From Lentisphaeria bacterium (lineage in GTDB: Bacteria > Verrucomicrobiota > Lentisphaeria > Victivallales > Victivallaceae): a DNA stretch of 46,706 nucleotides. The position numbers were made by a program, and so were the translations under genes. Each line of letters opens with the position of its first letter. The stretch's first letter is position 1. The notes below the pieces were generated by a model, which was not told the DNA's origin, did not search any database, and saw nothing but the letters and a program-made list of their open reading frames with translations. The stretch is from NCBI GenBank assembly GCA_017443585.1, contig JAFSYV010000207.1:1-46706 (forward strand). The letters run 5' to 3'. Shown here in pieces: positions 26,456 to 33,452 of this stretch.

Positions 26456-27094
26456 ATGCTCATCCTCAAGACACCTACACGTGCGGAGTTCACGGTCAAG
26501 AACTCCCGTTTCGTCGCCGAGGCGGTCCCGGTCGCGTCGCCCGGGGCCGCCCGGGCTTTCTGGCATGCCCAGAAGGAACGTTACGACAACGGGGGCCACA
26601 TCGTCTATGCCTTCATCACGGGGCCGCAGGGGAACGTGATGGGCTGCTCCGACGACGGAGAACCTTCCGGTACGGCGGGGCGGCCCATGCTGGCCGTCCT
26701 CAAGGGGAGCGGGCTCACCAACGTCATCGTCACCGCCGCCCGCTGGTTCGGCGGCACGAAACTGGGCACGGGGGGCTTGGTCCGGGCCTACTCCGACTGC
26801 GCCCGTCTGGCGCTGGAAAACGCGCAAGTCTGCGAACTCGTGCCCATGACGAAATTGGGCGTGGTCGTCCCTTACGCCTTTTTCGAGCAGGCGAAAAGGT
26901 TGCTCGAAGAGCGGAATTTCGCGATTTCATCGGAAAACTTCGCCGAAGCGGTCACGCTCGAGGGCGAGATCGCTTCGGCCGATGCTCCGCAGCTCCGGGC
27001 GGACCTTTCGGAACTCACCGGTGCGAAATGTCGCTTCTTCGAGCCCTCAGGGGAGATCGACCCGGCCGTAGGAGCGGGGCCCGAGGACGCCTGA
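26456..27094 (+). CDS. yigZ: YigZ/IMPACT family protein
   Basis: A 212-residue two-domain protein of the UPF0029/IMPACT family. The N-terminal domain has SRFVAEAVPV, GGHIVYAFI, the signature DDGEPSGTAGRPML and RWFGGTKLGTGGLVRAYSD. The C-terminal ferredoxin-like domain has VPYAFFEQAKRLLEE. Eukaryotic IMPACT regulates Gcn2; the bacterial role is unclear, with translation- or RNA-linked functions proposed. ATG 26456 is preferred to ATG 26450 because the -10 box ends at 26449, so transcription should start at about 26456; no SD exists. The 3' end overlaps the convergent DUF6259-like gene by 48 bp. Confidence 0.9.
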   Translation: MLILKTPTRAEFTVKNSRFVAEAVPVASPGAARAFWHAQKERYDNGGHIVYAFITGPQGNVMGCSDDGEPSGTAGRPMLAVLKGSGLTNVIVTAARWFGGTKLGTGGLVRAYSDCARLALENAQVCELVPMTKLGVVVPYAFFEQAKRLLEERNFAISSENFAEAVTLEGEIASADAPQLRADLSELTGAKCRFFEPSGEIDPAVGAGPEDA

Positions 27095-28978
27095 AGCGTT
27101 TTCGAATTTCCACGGTTGACTTTCCGGCGTGTAGTTGGCCAGAATGAGGGCTCTTCCCCCTTCCGGCTTGCGCCACACCGAATGGATGACGGCGGGCTGG
27201 TCTTCTTTCCTTATCGTCCGCAGATGCTCCTTGTGGGTGAAGATGCCCCGCACCACGAACTCCACGGTCTGCTTCCCGCACTCCAGAATTCCGGGGGCGG
27301 CCATGTCGGCGGAGTAGAGGATCTTCCTGTTGTCGTGGTAGAAGCGGGCCGTGTCGAGGATGAACTTATAGACTTCGGCGAACTTCGGGTCTTCGATGTG
27401 CTTCATCTGGAAGTTGCAGATCATGGGCTGCATGCCCCAGACCACGTCACGGGCCAGTTCCAGACAGAACTGGCAGGGGTAGAGGGCGTTCCAGTCCTTC
27501 TCGTCCGCGGCGGGGAAGCGGTCCCCGGCGGGCCAGAGCTCATCCCACGGGGGGATGCCGTCGGGCAGGGCGTAGCTGCCGAAGATGGCGTTGGCGCCGT
27601 GGTAGATCGCGCTGAAGGCGGGAACGTAGTCGTTGCGGTCGCCCATGCGCTCGCCGCTGGTGGAAAAGAGGACGATCATAGAGTCGAAAAGGTCCAGCCA
27701 GTCCTCGGCGCAGTCCTCGGTGGAAAAGAGCTTCCTTGGATTTTCCCGGCGGATGAGCTCCATCATTTTCCGGAATCCGCCGATGCTGTAGCTCCCGCCG
27801 CCGGGGGCATGCTTGTGGGCGGGATTGTAGCAGTTGGTCCCCGCGGTGCAGCCGATCATGTCCAGATAGACGCCGGGGAGCCCCGCCTCACAGAGCTTTT
27901 TCACCAGATCGGCCATCTTGCGCTGGAAGATGGGCGCTTCGCCGCACATGTAGCCCAGCCGGTGGTGGTTGTAGCTGTTGAAGGCCACGGCGTATTCGGT
28001 GCCGTCCCGCCGGATCTCTATTTCCTTCGCGCCCCCCTCGTGGAAGCTGGGGCCGTCCATGTCCCAGGTGCGGCCGTTGATGTAGACCTGCGTGTAGATC
28101 CCCTGATCGTTCATGCGCTTGACGGCCTTTTTGAAGGCCTCTTCGCCCTCGCGGGGCGGCCAGAAGTCGGGATAGTCCGTGTCGTAGGGGTTGTGGTGCC
28201 ACCAGTACCAGTCGAGCGCGACGGGGACGCCCGACTCTTTCGCCAGACGCTCCACCGGGGGGAAGACGTAGTCGATCCGGCCCCGGTTCCACAGCCACAT
28301 GGAAATGTCCTTCAAGGGATTTTTCCCTTTGGCGGCGTTGACGTACCACCGCTGACGCCGGGCCCACGGGCGGTAGATCTGCGTCGCTTCGAACCAGTCG
28401 CCCTCGAACTCGGCGACGGTGCAGGGGTAGGGAAGCGTGTCTTCCGTCCTGCCGTCGAGGGGGCAGTAATGGATGTGGGAGAAAACGAGTTTCCCGCTCT
28501 CCCAGTCCCATTTGTAGCTTTTGTTGTGACACTCCGGGTCCCGGCAGTCGAAGTAGAGCCCCTTCCCGCCGAAGAGGGCCGCCGTGAAACGGAAGGCCCG
28601 GTAGCGCCCGGCGATGGATTTCTCTTCCCGCCATTCGGCCGCAAGGTCGATGATCCTTCCCTGACTGTTAGGGGTGAGGAGTTTCGTCTTTTCGTCGAAG
28701 GGCATGGCGGCGCAGGGGAAGTGGATCTCCTCCACGGGCGTCCCCGAGGTGTTGCCGGAAAAGGCGATGGTCCCTTGAAGCAGCCCCTCCTTTTCCTGCC
28801 ATTTGACGGTGACGGCGAGCCCCGCTTCGTTGCGCCAGACGCCCCCGTCGGGCGCGGGCGTGAACTCCGGCATGTCGCCGTCGGAAAGATATGTTATTTC
28901 ACCCTTGCCGTTCCCGAAGCCCAGACGCCAGCCGATCTCGGCGGGCCCGGCGAGGAGTTTGCCCCGTTCGAATTTCAT
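27047..28978 (-). CDS. DUF6259-like glycoside-hydrolase-fold protein, cytoplasmic
   Basis: A 643-residue protein without signal peptide. The N-terminal 240 residues look like a beta-sandwich (GLYFDCRDPECHNKSYKW). A (beta/alpha)8-like part follows with VALDWYWWHHNPYDTDYPDFWPP, TQVYINGRTWDMDG, GLPGVYLDMIGCTAG and FSTEDCAEDW. Acidic residues at strand ends (YLDM, TED) are in positions typical of clan GH-D-like enzymes. I associate this architecture with DUF6259, common in Lentisphaerota and Planctomycetota. Its ATG overlaps the upstream stop (ATGA). It is the last gene of the IclR-pilin-DUF4091 operon and may act on oligosaccharides taken up after extracellular cleavage. Confidence 0.75.
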   Translation of the reverse strand: MKFERGKLLAGPAEIGWRLGFGNGKGEITYLSDGDMPEFTPAPDGGVWRNEAGLAVTVKWQEKEGLLQGTIAFSGNTSGTPVEEIHFPCAAMPFDEKTKLLTPNSQGRIIDLAAEWREEKSIAGRYRAFRFTAALFGGKGLYFDCRDPECHNKSYKWDWESGKLVFSHIHYCPLDGRTEDTLPYPCTVAEFEGDWFEATQIYRPWARRQRWYVNAAKGKNPLKDISMWLWNRGRIDYVFPPVERLAKESGVPVALDWYWWHHNPYDTDYPDFWPPREGEEAFKKAVKRMNDQGIYTQVYINGRTWDMDGPSFHEGGAKEIEIRRDGTEYAVAFNSYNHHRLGYMCGEAPIFQRKMADLVKKLCEAGLPGVYLDMIGCTAGTNCYNPAHKHAPGGGSYSIGGFRKMMELIRRENPRKLFSTEDCAEDWLDLFDSMIVLFSTSGERMGDRNDYVPAFSAIYHGANAIFGSYALPDGIPPWDELWPAGDRFPAADEKDWNALYPCQFCLELARDVVWGMQPMICNFQMKHIEDPKFAEVYKFILDTARFYHDNRKILYSADMAAPGILECGKQTVEFVVRGIFTHKEHLRTIRKEDQPAVIHSVWRKPEGGRALILANYTPESQPWKFENASGVLGPRSYGRVDLP

Positions 28979-31557
28979 TTTTTCCCCTTTCCGAATTTCA
29001 TGATGAGACCGATGACCCGGTCCCGGTACGCTTCCATCTTTTCCGGAGCCCAGACGCAGAATTGGTGGACGTCGATATGCCGACCGAAACGATTTTTGTA
29101 GACTTCGAGGTCGATGACCGTGTCCTTGCGCAGCTCGGCCAGGAACTTCCGGGCTTCAGTGGCGGCGGCGCTCTTCGGGTCCTTGGCGATGCACTCTTCG
29201 AGTTTGCGCAAGTAGCGCAGGTCGTCCAGCCCTTCCCGGATCGATTCCCACTGCACGGTGGAAACGATTTTCCCGTCCATGACGTAGACGGCGTTGTGAT
29301 CGTGGGCTTTTCCGTCGCAGTCGTTCCAGGCGTCGCCGCCTGCGTTGTCATAGGCCCAGTAGAGCTGGCCCGTGCTGCCGCAGCGCCAGGCGAAATATCC
29401 CGCCTTGTAGCGGTTGACGTCGGGGAACTCCCGCCCGGCGTTGGAGTACCAGTAGAAGTGGGCTTTGTCTTTCGCACACGCCTGGACGATCCGGTCGGGT
29501 TCGAACTTGGCGTAGCCGGTGATCATGTAGCAGCGGAAGTCCAGATATTTCCCGAAGCTGTCGATGTCGTCCTCGGTGACGGTGCTGTAAGTCCGGGTCC
29601 CCGGAACGCTCTTCACCATGGGATAGAGCTTCTCCGCGATGTGCCGACGGCCGAAGTGGGGCTCGTCCACGGGATAAAAGAGGATCTCCCGGAGTCCCGT
29701 TTTCTTCACCAGCTGCTGGATGAATTTTACTTCATCCAGCGTCATCTCCTGATTGTGCCACGCCATGGGGAAGCGGGGGTAGCCGCACTCGTCCAGAAGC
29801 CTGTTCACGGCGAGATACTGTTTCTCGAACTTCTCCTTGCCCGGGAATCTGCCCGAGGGATAGAGGATGGAGTTCATGTTGTGCCGCCGCATGTCCAGCA
29901 GACGGACCCGGTCGAAGGCGGGATCGGAACGCTCCGTCAGGAAGGGCCGCTGGTAGTCCGCTTCGTACATGGCCGCGTACTGCTTTTCGTCGTAACGGGG
30001 CAGTTCGAAGGGCAAAATCCTGAACTCCACCGGAAGCGTCGCACCGGGGATCCCTTTGCCTTTGACGGTGAGTTTCCCCTTGTACGTGCCCGGTTTGCTC
30101 CCTGCCGGGACCTCGAAGAGCAGATAGTACTGCCGTGTCCGGCCCGCGAGGCCGAAAAGGGGCGCGTTGTCTTCGAGGAGTTCGGGAACCACGGCGCAGG
30201 TCCGGGCGCTCCCCTTGTGGCCCGTGCGCTGGAGCCAGTTCCGCACCGGGTGGACCGTCGCCTTCACGGGGCCCGACCAGGCGACTTCGAAGTCGGGGAT
30301 GTTTTTCAGGAAATGAAAGGAGACGGTCGCGGCTTTGACGGTGCCGGGGGCCCCCTGCGCCCGGAACGTTTTGCCGATCTGCTCCGGTTTCGGGGTGGTG
30401 CTCTCGAAAACCCGCTGGTCGATGGGCGTGACGAAAGGAATGAATCCCTGCTTGGCTTGCGCCGCCGTCGGCTTCCCCTTCGCCGTGTGGGTGGGCTGGG
30501 GATCGGCCTTGAAGAGTTTGTAATTTTTCCCGATGACGGTTTTTCTCACCGCTTCGTCGAAGGCCTTTTCCGCCGCAAGGGGCGCGGCGATCACGGCGTT
30601 GAGGAGCCAGGGGGCTTTGAGACGGATGTCGATCTCATCTTTCGCCTCCGCGGTGCAGACGATCCACGGGAAGTTGAGCCCCGGAGCGCCGGGCAGACGG
30701 AAGTTCCTGCCGTTGACGGTGAGGCTCGTTCCGGGGGAGGAGGCGAACTGGTCGCCCCCAATGATGAAGACCTGCCAGACGCCGGGCTGCTTTATCGGGA
30801 TGACGATCCGGGCGTCGGCGAAGCCCGCCGCGACGCGGCGGCGCACCGGGTCGGGCTCGCCCCGGTCGGCGAAGAAGAGTTTTTCCTTCGGCATGACGAC
30901 GGGAGCGGGCACGAAGCCCGGTTCGAAGGCAGCTCCCGCCGGGGCGAAAGCGTACCGGAACACACCGTCATCGAGAGCCTTCGGGGGAAGGACTTTGGCG
31001 GGCGCGGGGGCTTTCCAGCCCCGCATGACGGTCATTTCGTCCAGCCGCGCGATGCCGTCCATGGTCGAGAAGCGCACCTTCGTCCCCGTCACCGGGGCGA
31101 AGGTGAATACCGGGTGGGCGTCGGGAAGGGCGGTCCCGTAGCGGACTTTGGGGTCGTTCGACTTCATGGCGGTGAAGAAATTCCGGGTGTAGCCTTTCAC
31201 GTTCACCAGATTTTTCCACGCCTTGCCGTCGAAGTAATCGATGGTGAAGGTGCCGCAGAGGACGGAAAAGTTGTAGCGCTCCACCATGTCCAGCTTCACC
31301 GCGTCGAAGGTGACAACCTTTCCGAAGTCGAAGATCACCCAGTGGGGAGCCTTCGCCTTGTTCTTGAAGTCGCTGGCCCAGTAGCGGTTTGTGTCGCCGA
31401 TTTTTCCGTCGCCCACCGTTTCCGGACCGTGGAATTCCCGTTTGTTGTTCGGGGAGAAAAAACTGCTCCCCGTGATCTTCACCGGGCGCAGGATCTCGAC
31501 CGCCTGAGCCGTGTTCAGCAGCAGCGCCGCCGCCAGCAACGAAAAAATCTTTTTCAT
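28975..31557 (-). CDS. Secreted F5/8C + GH123/DUF4091-like enzyme
   Basis: An 860-residue exported protein. ATG 31557 gives the signal peptide MKKIFSLLAAALLLNTAQA with an SD (AGAGG) 7 nt upstream; an in-frame ATG at 31593 would bury it. Residues about 22-190 form a discoidin (F5/8 type C) domain (WASDFKNKAKAPHWVIFDFGKVV). A linker and Ig-like part (about 300-450) precede a barrel with MYEADYQRPFLTER, FPMAWHNQEMTLDEV, REILFYPVDEPHFG (candidate Asp-Glu catalytic pair) and YWYSNAGREFPDVN. A C-terminal DUF4091 part (QWESIREGLDDLRYLRKLEE) follows. GH123-type enzymes cleave beta-N-acetylgalactosaminides by substrate-assisted catalysis; that substrate is inference here. Confidence 0.8.
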   Translation of the reverse strand: MKKIFSLLAAALLLNTAQAVEILRPVKITGSSFFSPNNKREFHGPETVGDGKIGDTNRYWASDFKNKAKAPHWVIFDFGKVVTFDAVKLDMVERYNFSVLCGTFTIDYFDGKAWKNLVNVKGYTRNFFTAMKSNDPKVRYGTALPDAHPVFTFAPVTGTKVRFSTMDGIARLDEMTVMRGWKAPAPAKVLPPKALDDGVFRYAFAPAGAAFEPGFVPAPVVMPKEKLFFADRGEPDPVRRRVAAGFADARIVIPIKQPGVWQVFIIGGDQFASSPGTSLTVNGRNFRLPGAPGLNFPWIVCTAEAKDEIDIRLKAPWLLNAVIAAPLAAEKAFDEAVRKTVIGKNYKLFKADPQPTHTAKGKPTAAQAKQGFIPFVTPIDQRVFESTTPKPEQIGKTFRAQGAPGTVKAATVSFHFLKNIPDFEVAWSGPVKATVHPVRNWLQRTGHKGSARTCAVVPELLEDNAPLFGLAGRTRQYYLLFEVPAGSKPGTYKGKLTVKGKGIPGATLPVEFRILPFELPRYDEKQYAAMYEADYQRPFLTERSDPAFDRVRLLDMRRHNMNSILYPSGRFPGKEKFEKQYLAVNRLLDECGYPRFPMAWHNQEMTLDEVKFIQQLVKKTGLREILFYPVDEPHFGRRHIAEKLYPMVKSVPGTRTYSTVTEDDIDSFGKYLDFRCYMITGYAKFEPDRIVQACAKDKAHFYWYSNAGREFPDVNRYKAGYFAWRCGSTGQLYWAYDNAGGDAWNDCDGKAHDHNAVYVMDGKIVSTVQWESIREGLDDLRYLRKLEECIAKDPKSAAATEARKFLAELRKDTVIDLEVYKNRFGRHIDVHQFCVWAPEKMEAYRDRVIGLIMKFGKGKK

Positions 31558-31596
31558 GTTTCGCCTCTTTTTTCGTGATTTGTAAAAATTCAAGGT

Positions 31597-32274
31597 CTAC
31601 GGATTGGGGGCCCCTTTCCAGCCGGTCCACATCCGGGAGTTCTGGCTGTGGGGTTCGATGTCGTTGGATTTCAGGGGCTTTACGTTGCCTCCCAGAAACA
31701 GCATGTTGACGGCCCCCGCGTGGTTGTAGCCCAGCGTGCTCCGCTGCATGAAGTTTCCGCAGTTGGTGGCATCGCCCAGAACGAGGAGTTCACTCGGCAC
31801 GTCGATGGTGGAAAGTTTGTAGCTCACCTCGAACGAAAGGGTCCGCCCCTTGGAGCCGTTGGGGTAGTAGCCGTTGTACATGTAGGTCCCCCACGAGGGC
31901 GCGTAGAGGGGCGTGTTGCGCAAACCGTTGATGATCGGAGCGGTGACGCCGCAGATCAGCAGTTTGTCCGTGTGCTGGACGTTCTTCGCTCCCGAGATGT
32001 AGCCGTTCTGCACCAGTTCCCGGCGGTAGTCCAGCCAGGTGCAGCCGGTGACGCCCTTGTAGGTGTATTTGTGGATGATCATGTATTCCTGATTGTCGTT
32101 GCAGTAGGCGGCGAAGATGGTTCCCAGCTGTTTCAGGTTGTTCTGGCATTTGGAGCTCTGCGCCCGCATCCGGGCCTGCTGCAAGGCGGGCAGGAGCATT
32201 CCCGCGAGTATTGCGATGATGGCGATGACCACCAGCAGTTCGATCAGCGTGAAGCGCAACAATCTTTTTTTCAT
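31597..32274 (-). CDS. Prepilin-type pseudopilin-like protein
   Basis: A 225-residue type IV pilin-like protein. The N-terminus [20 protein letters not shown] followed by [15 protein letters not shown] is the class III methylation/cleavage helix with Glu at +5. The residue before the cleavage site is Arg, where classical prepilins have Gly. Then come [18 protein letters not shown], a variable middle and the C-terminal block [15 protein letters not shown]. The last block matches the H-x9-DG motif of PVC pilin-like proteins except that Asp is Gly. It sits between the IclR regulator and the secreted DUF4091 enzyme. It probably belongs to a large lineage family of pseudopilins linked to secretion or surface display of glycan-degrading enzymes; that role is inference. 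Confidence 0.85.
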   Translation of the reverse strand: MKKRLLRFTLIELLVVIAIIAILAGMLLPALQQARMRAQSSKCQNNLKQLGTIFAAYCNDNQEYMIIHKYTYKGVTGCTWLDYRRELVQNGYISGAKNVQHTDKLLICGVTAPIINGLRNTPLYAPSWGTYMYNGYYPNGSKGRTLSFEVSYKLSTIDVPSELLVLGDATNCGNFMQRSTLGYNHAGAVNMLFLGGNVKPLKSNDIEPHSQNSRMWTGWKGAPNP

Positions 32275-32302
32275 GAGCGATTCCCTTTCCTTTTCAGGTT
32301 GT

Positions 32303-33067
32303 TTAGAAACTTTCCACGTTTATGTAGCCTTCGATGAGTTCCACCGTATTCTTGAGTCGGTCGGTGATCTCCTGAGCGCGCGGCATCCGGCCGGGGCGCC
32401 AGACGGCCCCCGCCGCGGCTGCCACCCGGCCCCGCACCCGGAGCGGGACCACGGCGGCGTATTTGCCGTGGTGTTCGCAGCAGAGGAGACTTTGACGCGA
32501 AAGCTCCCGGAGCTGACCGAGGATCTCCCCGTCGGAAAAACCTGCGAAAACGCCCCGGTCTTCTCCCCACGATCCGATGATTTGCCGCTGTTCGGCTTCG
32601 GGCGCGAAACTCAGGAGCATCCGCCCCGAAATGGCCCGCTGCAGGTCGTAGCGGCGGATCCGGCGCAGATCCAGATTCAGCCCCGGATCCCCGTTGAAGC
32701 CGCAGAGGATGAGCCGGCAGTTCCCCTGCCTGAGCGACAGCTGGACCGAGATCTTCAGTTCCGCGGCGAAGGTGCGCAGCAGCCGTTCCCCGTGAAAGGC
32801 CAGCTGCTGGTAGCAGCCGCCGTTGAGCAGGGCCGCCGCCGGGCCGGGCGTATAACCCTTCCGCGGCGAAAGTTGTTCCAGATACCCTTTTTCGGAAAGG
32901 AGTTTCAGCAGCCGGACGCAGGTCGAGCGGGGGATCTTGCACCGCTCCGCCGCCTCTCCGGGCAGCAGGGGCCGGGGCGAAACTTCCGCCGCGTACTCCA
33001 GCAGATCGAAAACCTTGTTCAGAACTTTGATTTCCATATATTCCACATTGTGAAATTGTTTCGTCAT
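32303..33067 (-). CDS. IclR-family-like transcriptional regulator
   Basis: About 254 residues. An N-terminal winged helix ([44 protein letters not shown]) is followed by a GAF-like effector domain ([46 protein letters not shown]). It likely controls the operon it heads (pilin, DUF4091 and DUF6259 enzymes) in response to a sugar-derived ligand. The start is uncertain. The predicted transcript begins near 33080, so the ATG at 33115 is excluded. 33067 has a very short leader with no SD, while 33037 places the palindrome 33041-33054 just upstream and fits the domain start equally well. Confidence 0.82.
   Translation of the reverse strand: MTKQFHNVEYMEIKVLNKVFDLLEYAAEVSPRPLLPGEAAERCKIPRSTCVRLLKLLSEKGYLEQLSPRKGYTPGPAAALLNGGCYQQLAFHGERLLRTFAAELKISVQLSLRQGNCRLILCGFNGDPGLNLDLRRIRRYDLQRAISGRMLLSFAPEAEQRQIIGSWGEDRGVFAGFSDGEILGQLRELSRQSLLCCEHHGKYAAVVPLRVRGRVAAAAGAVWRPGRMPRAQEITDRLKNTVELIEGYINVESF
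33041..33054. promoter_or_regulatory. Imperfect palindrome near the IclR start, possible autoregulatory site
   Basis: TTCCACATTGTGAA is a dyad with central mismatch, about 30 bp downstream of the predicted transcription start and 4 bp before the alternative ATG at 33037. IclR-family operators often contain TGGAA/TTCCA half-sites. Confidence 0.3.
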
Positions 33068-33086
33068 ATCGTGGACACTTGCCTCT

Positions 33087-33115
33087 AACATACCCCCGCG
33101 CGGCGAAAAAGTCAA
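33087..33115 (-). promoter_or_regulatory. Promoter of the IclR-pilin-glycosidase operon
   Basis: On the minus strand TTGACT (33110-33115), 17 bp, TATGTT (33087-33092). No terminator is seen between the following four genes. Confidence 0.75.
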
Positions 33116-33374
33116 GAGGCACGGAAGCGTTTTTTTCCGAAAACATAACGGGGGGTACGGGGGCGAACGTCACCCTCGAAGTTACGCGGCGGCAGGTCGC
33201 CCTGCGGGCTCCCGACTCGCCGCAGCTCACAAATCAACGTTGGCGGCGCTGTTGTCGGACTCGCCGGACCAGTCGGACCTGTCGGACAAGCACCCGCACC
33301 GCTCGGGCATACTTGCAGAGCGTTCATAAAACTCCCAAAGGTGACGTTTGCCGGATCAAAAATTGCGAAACTCC
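33116..33374. other. Gene-free stretch between divergent operons
   Basis: The 385-base gap from 33068 to 33452 holds the two divergent promoters at its ends. Between them (33116-33374) I see a short tandem repeat (33254-33289) and no gene. A minus-strand open frame here reads through as Pro/Gly/Thr-rich, collagen-like sequence (CPTGPTGPASP) produced by that repeat, and has no start signal. It may be a multicopy intergenic element, but only one copy is in the window. Confidence 0.5.
33254..33289. repeat. Four tandem 9-bp units (GTCGGACNN)
   Basis: GTCGGACTC, GCCGGACCA, GTCGGACCT and GTCGGACAA stand back to back. On the minus strand they read GTCCGACNN. A minisatellite-like array in an intergenic region. 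Confidence 0.75.
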
Positions 33375-33403
33375 TTGAAATCCGGCGCATCCGGGGTTAT
33401 AGT
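33375..33403 (+). promoter_or_regulatory. Promoter of the DUF4838 gene
   Basis: TTGAAA (33375-33380), 17 bp, TATAGT (33398-33403) then AAATAAG. An in-frame ATG at 33411 lies at the predicted transcription start; the SD-preceded ATG at 33453 is the better start. Confidence 0.72.
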
Positions 33404-33452
33404 AAATAAGATGCATCTTCCGGCAACACCAAAATCAAGGAAAATCTTCATC

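Noticed and set aside
33112..33390. 92-residue minus-strand frame with collagen-like CPTGPTGPASP
   Set aside because: The collagen-like part is a by-product of the 9-bp repeat, the frame overlaps two promoters, and no start signal or homology is recognisable.
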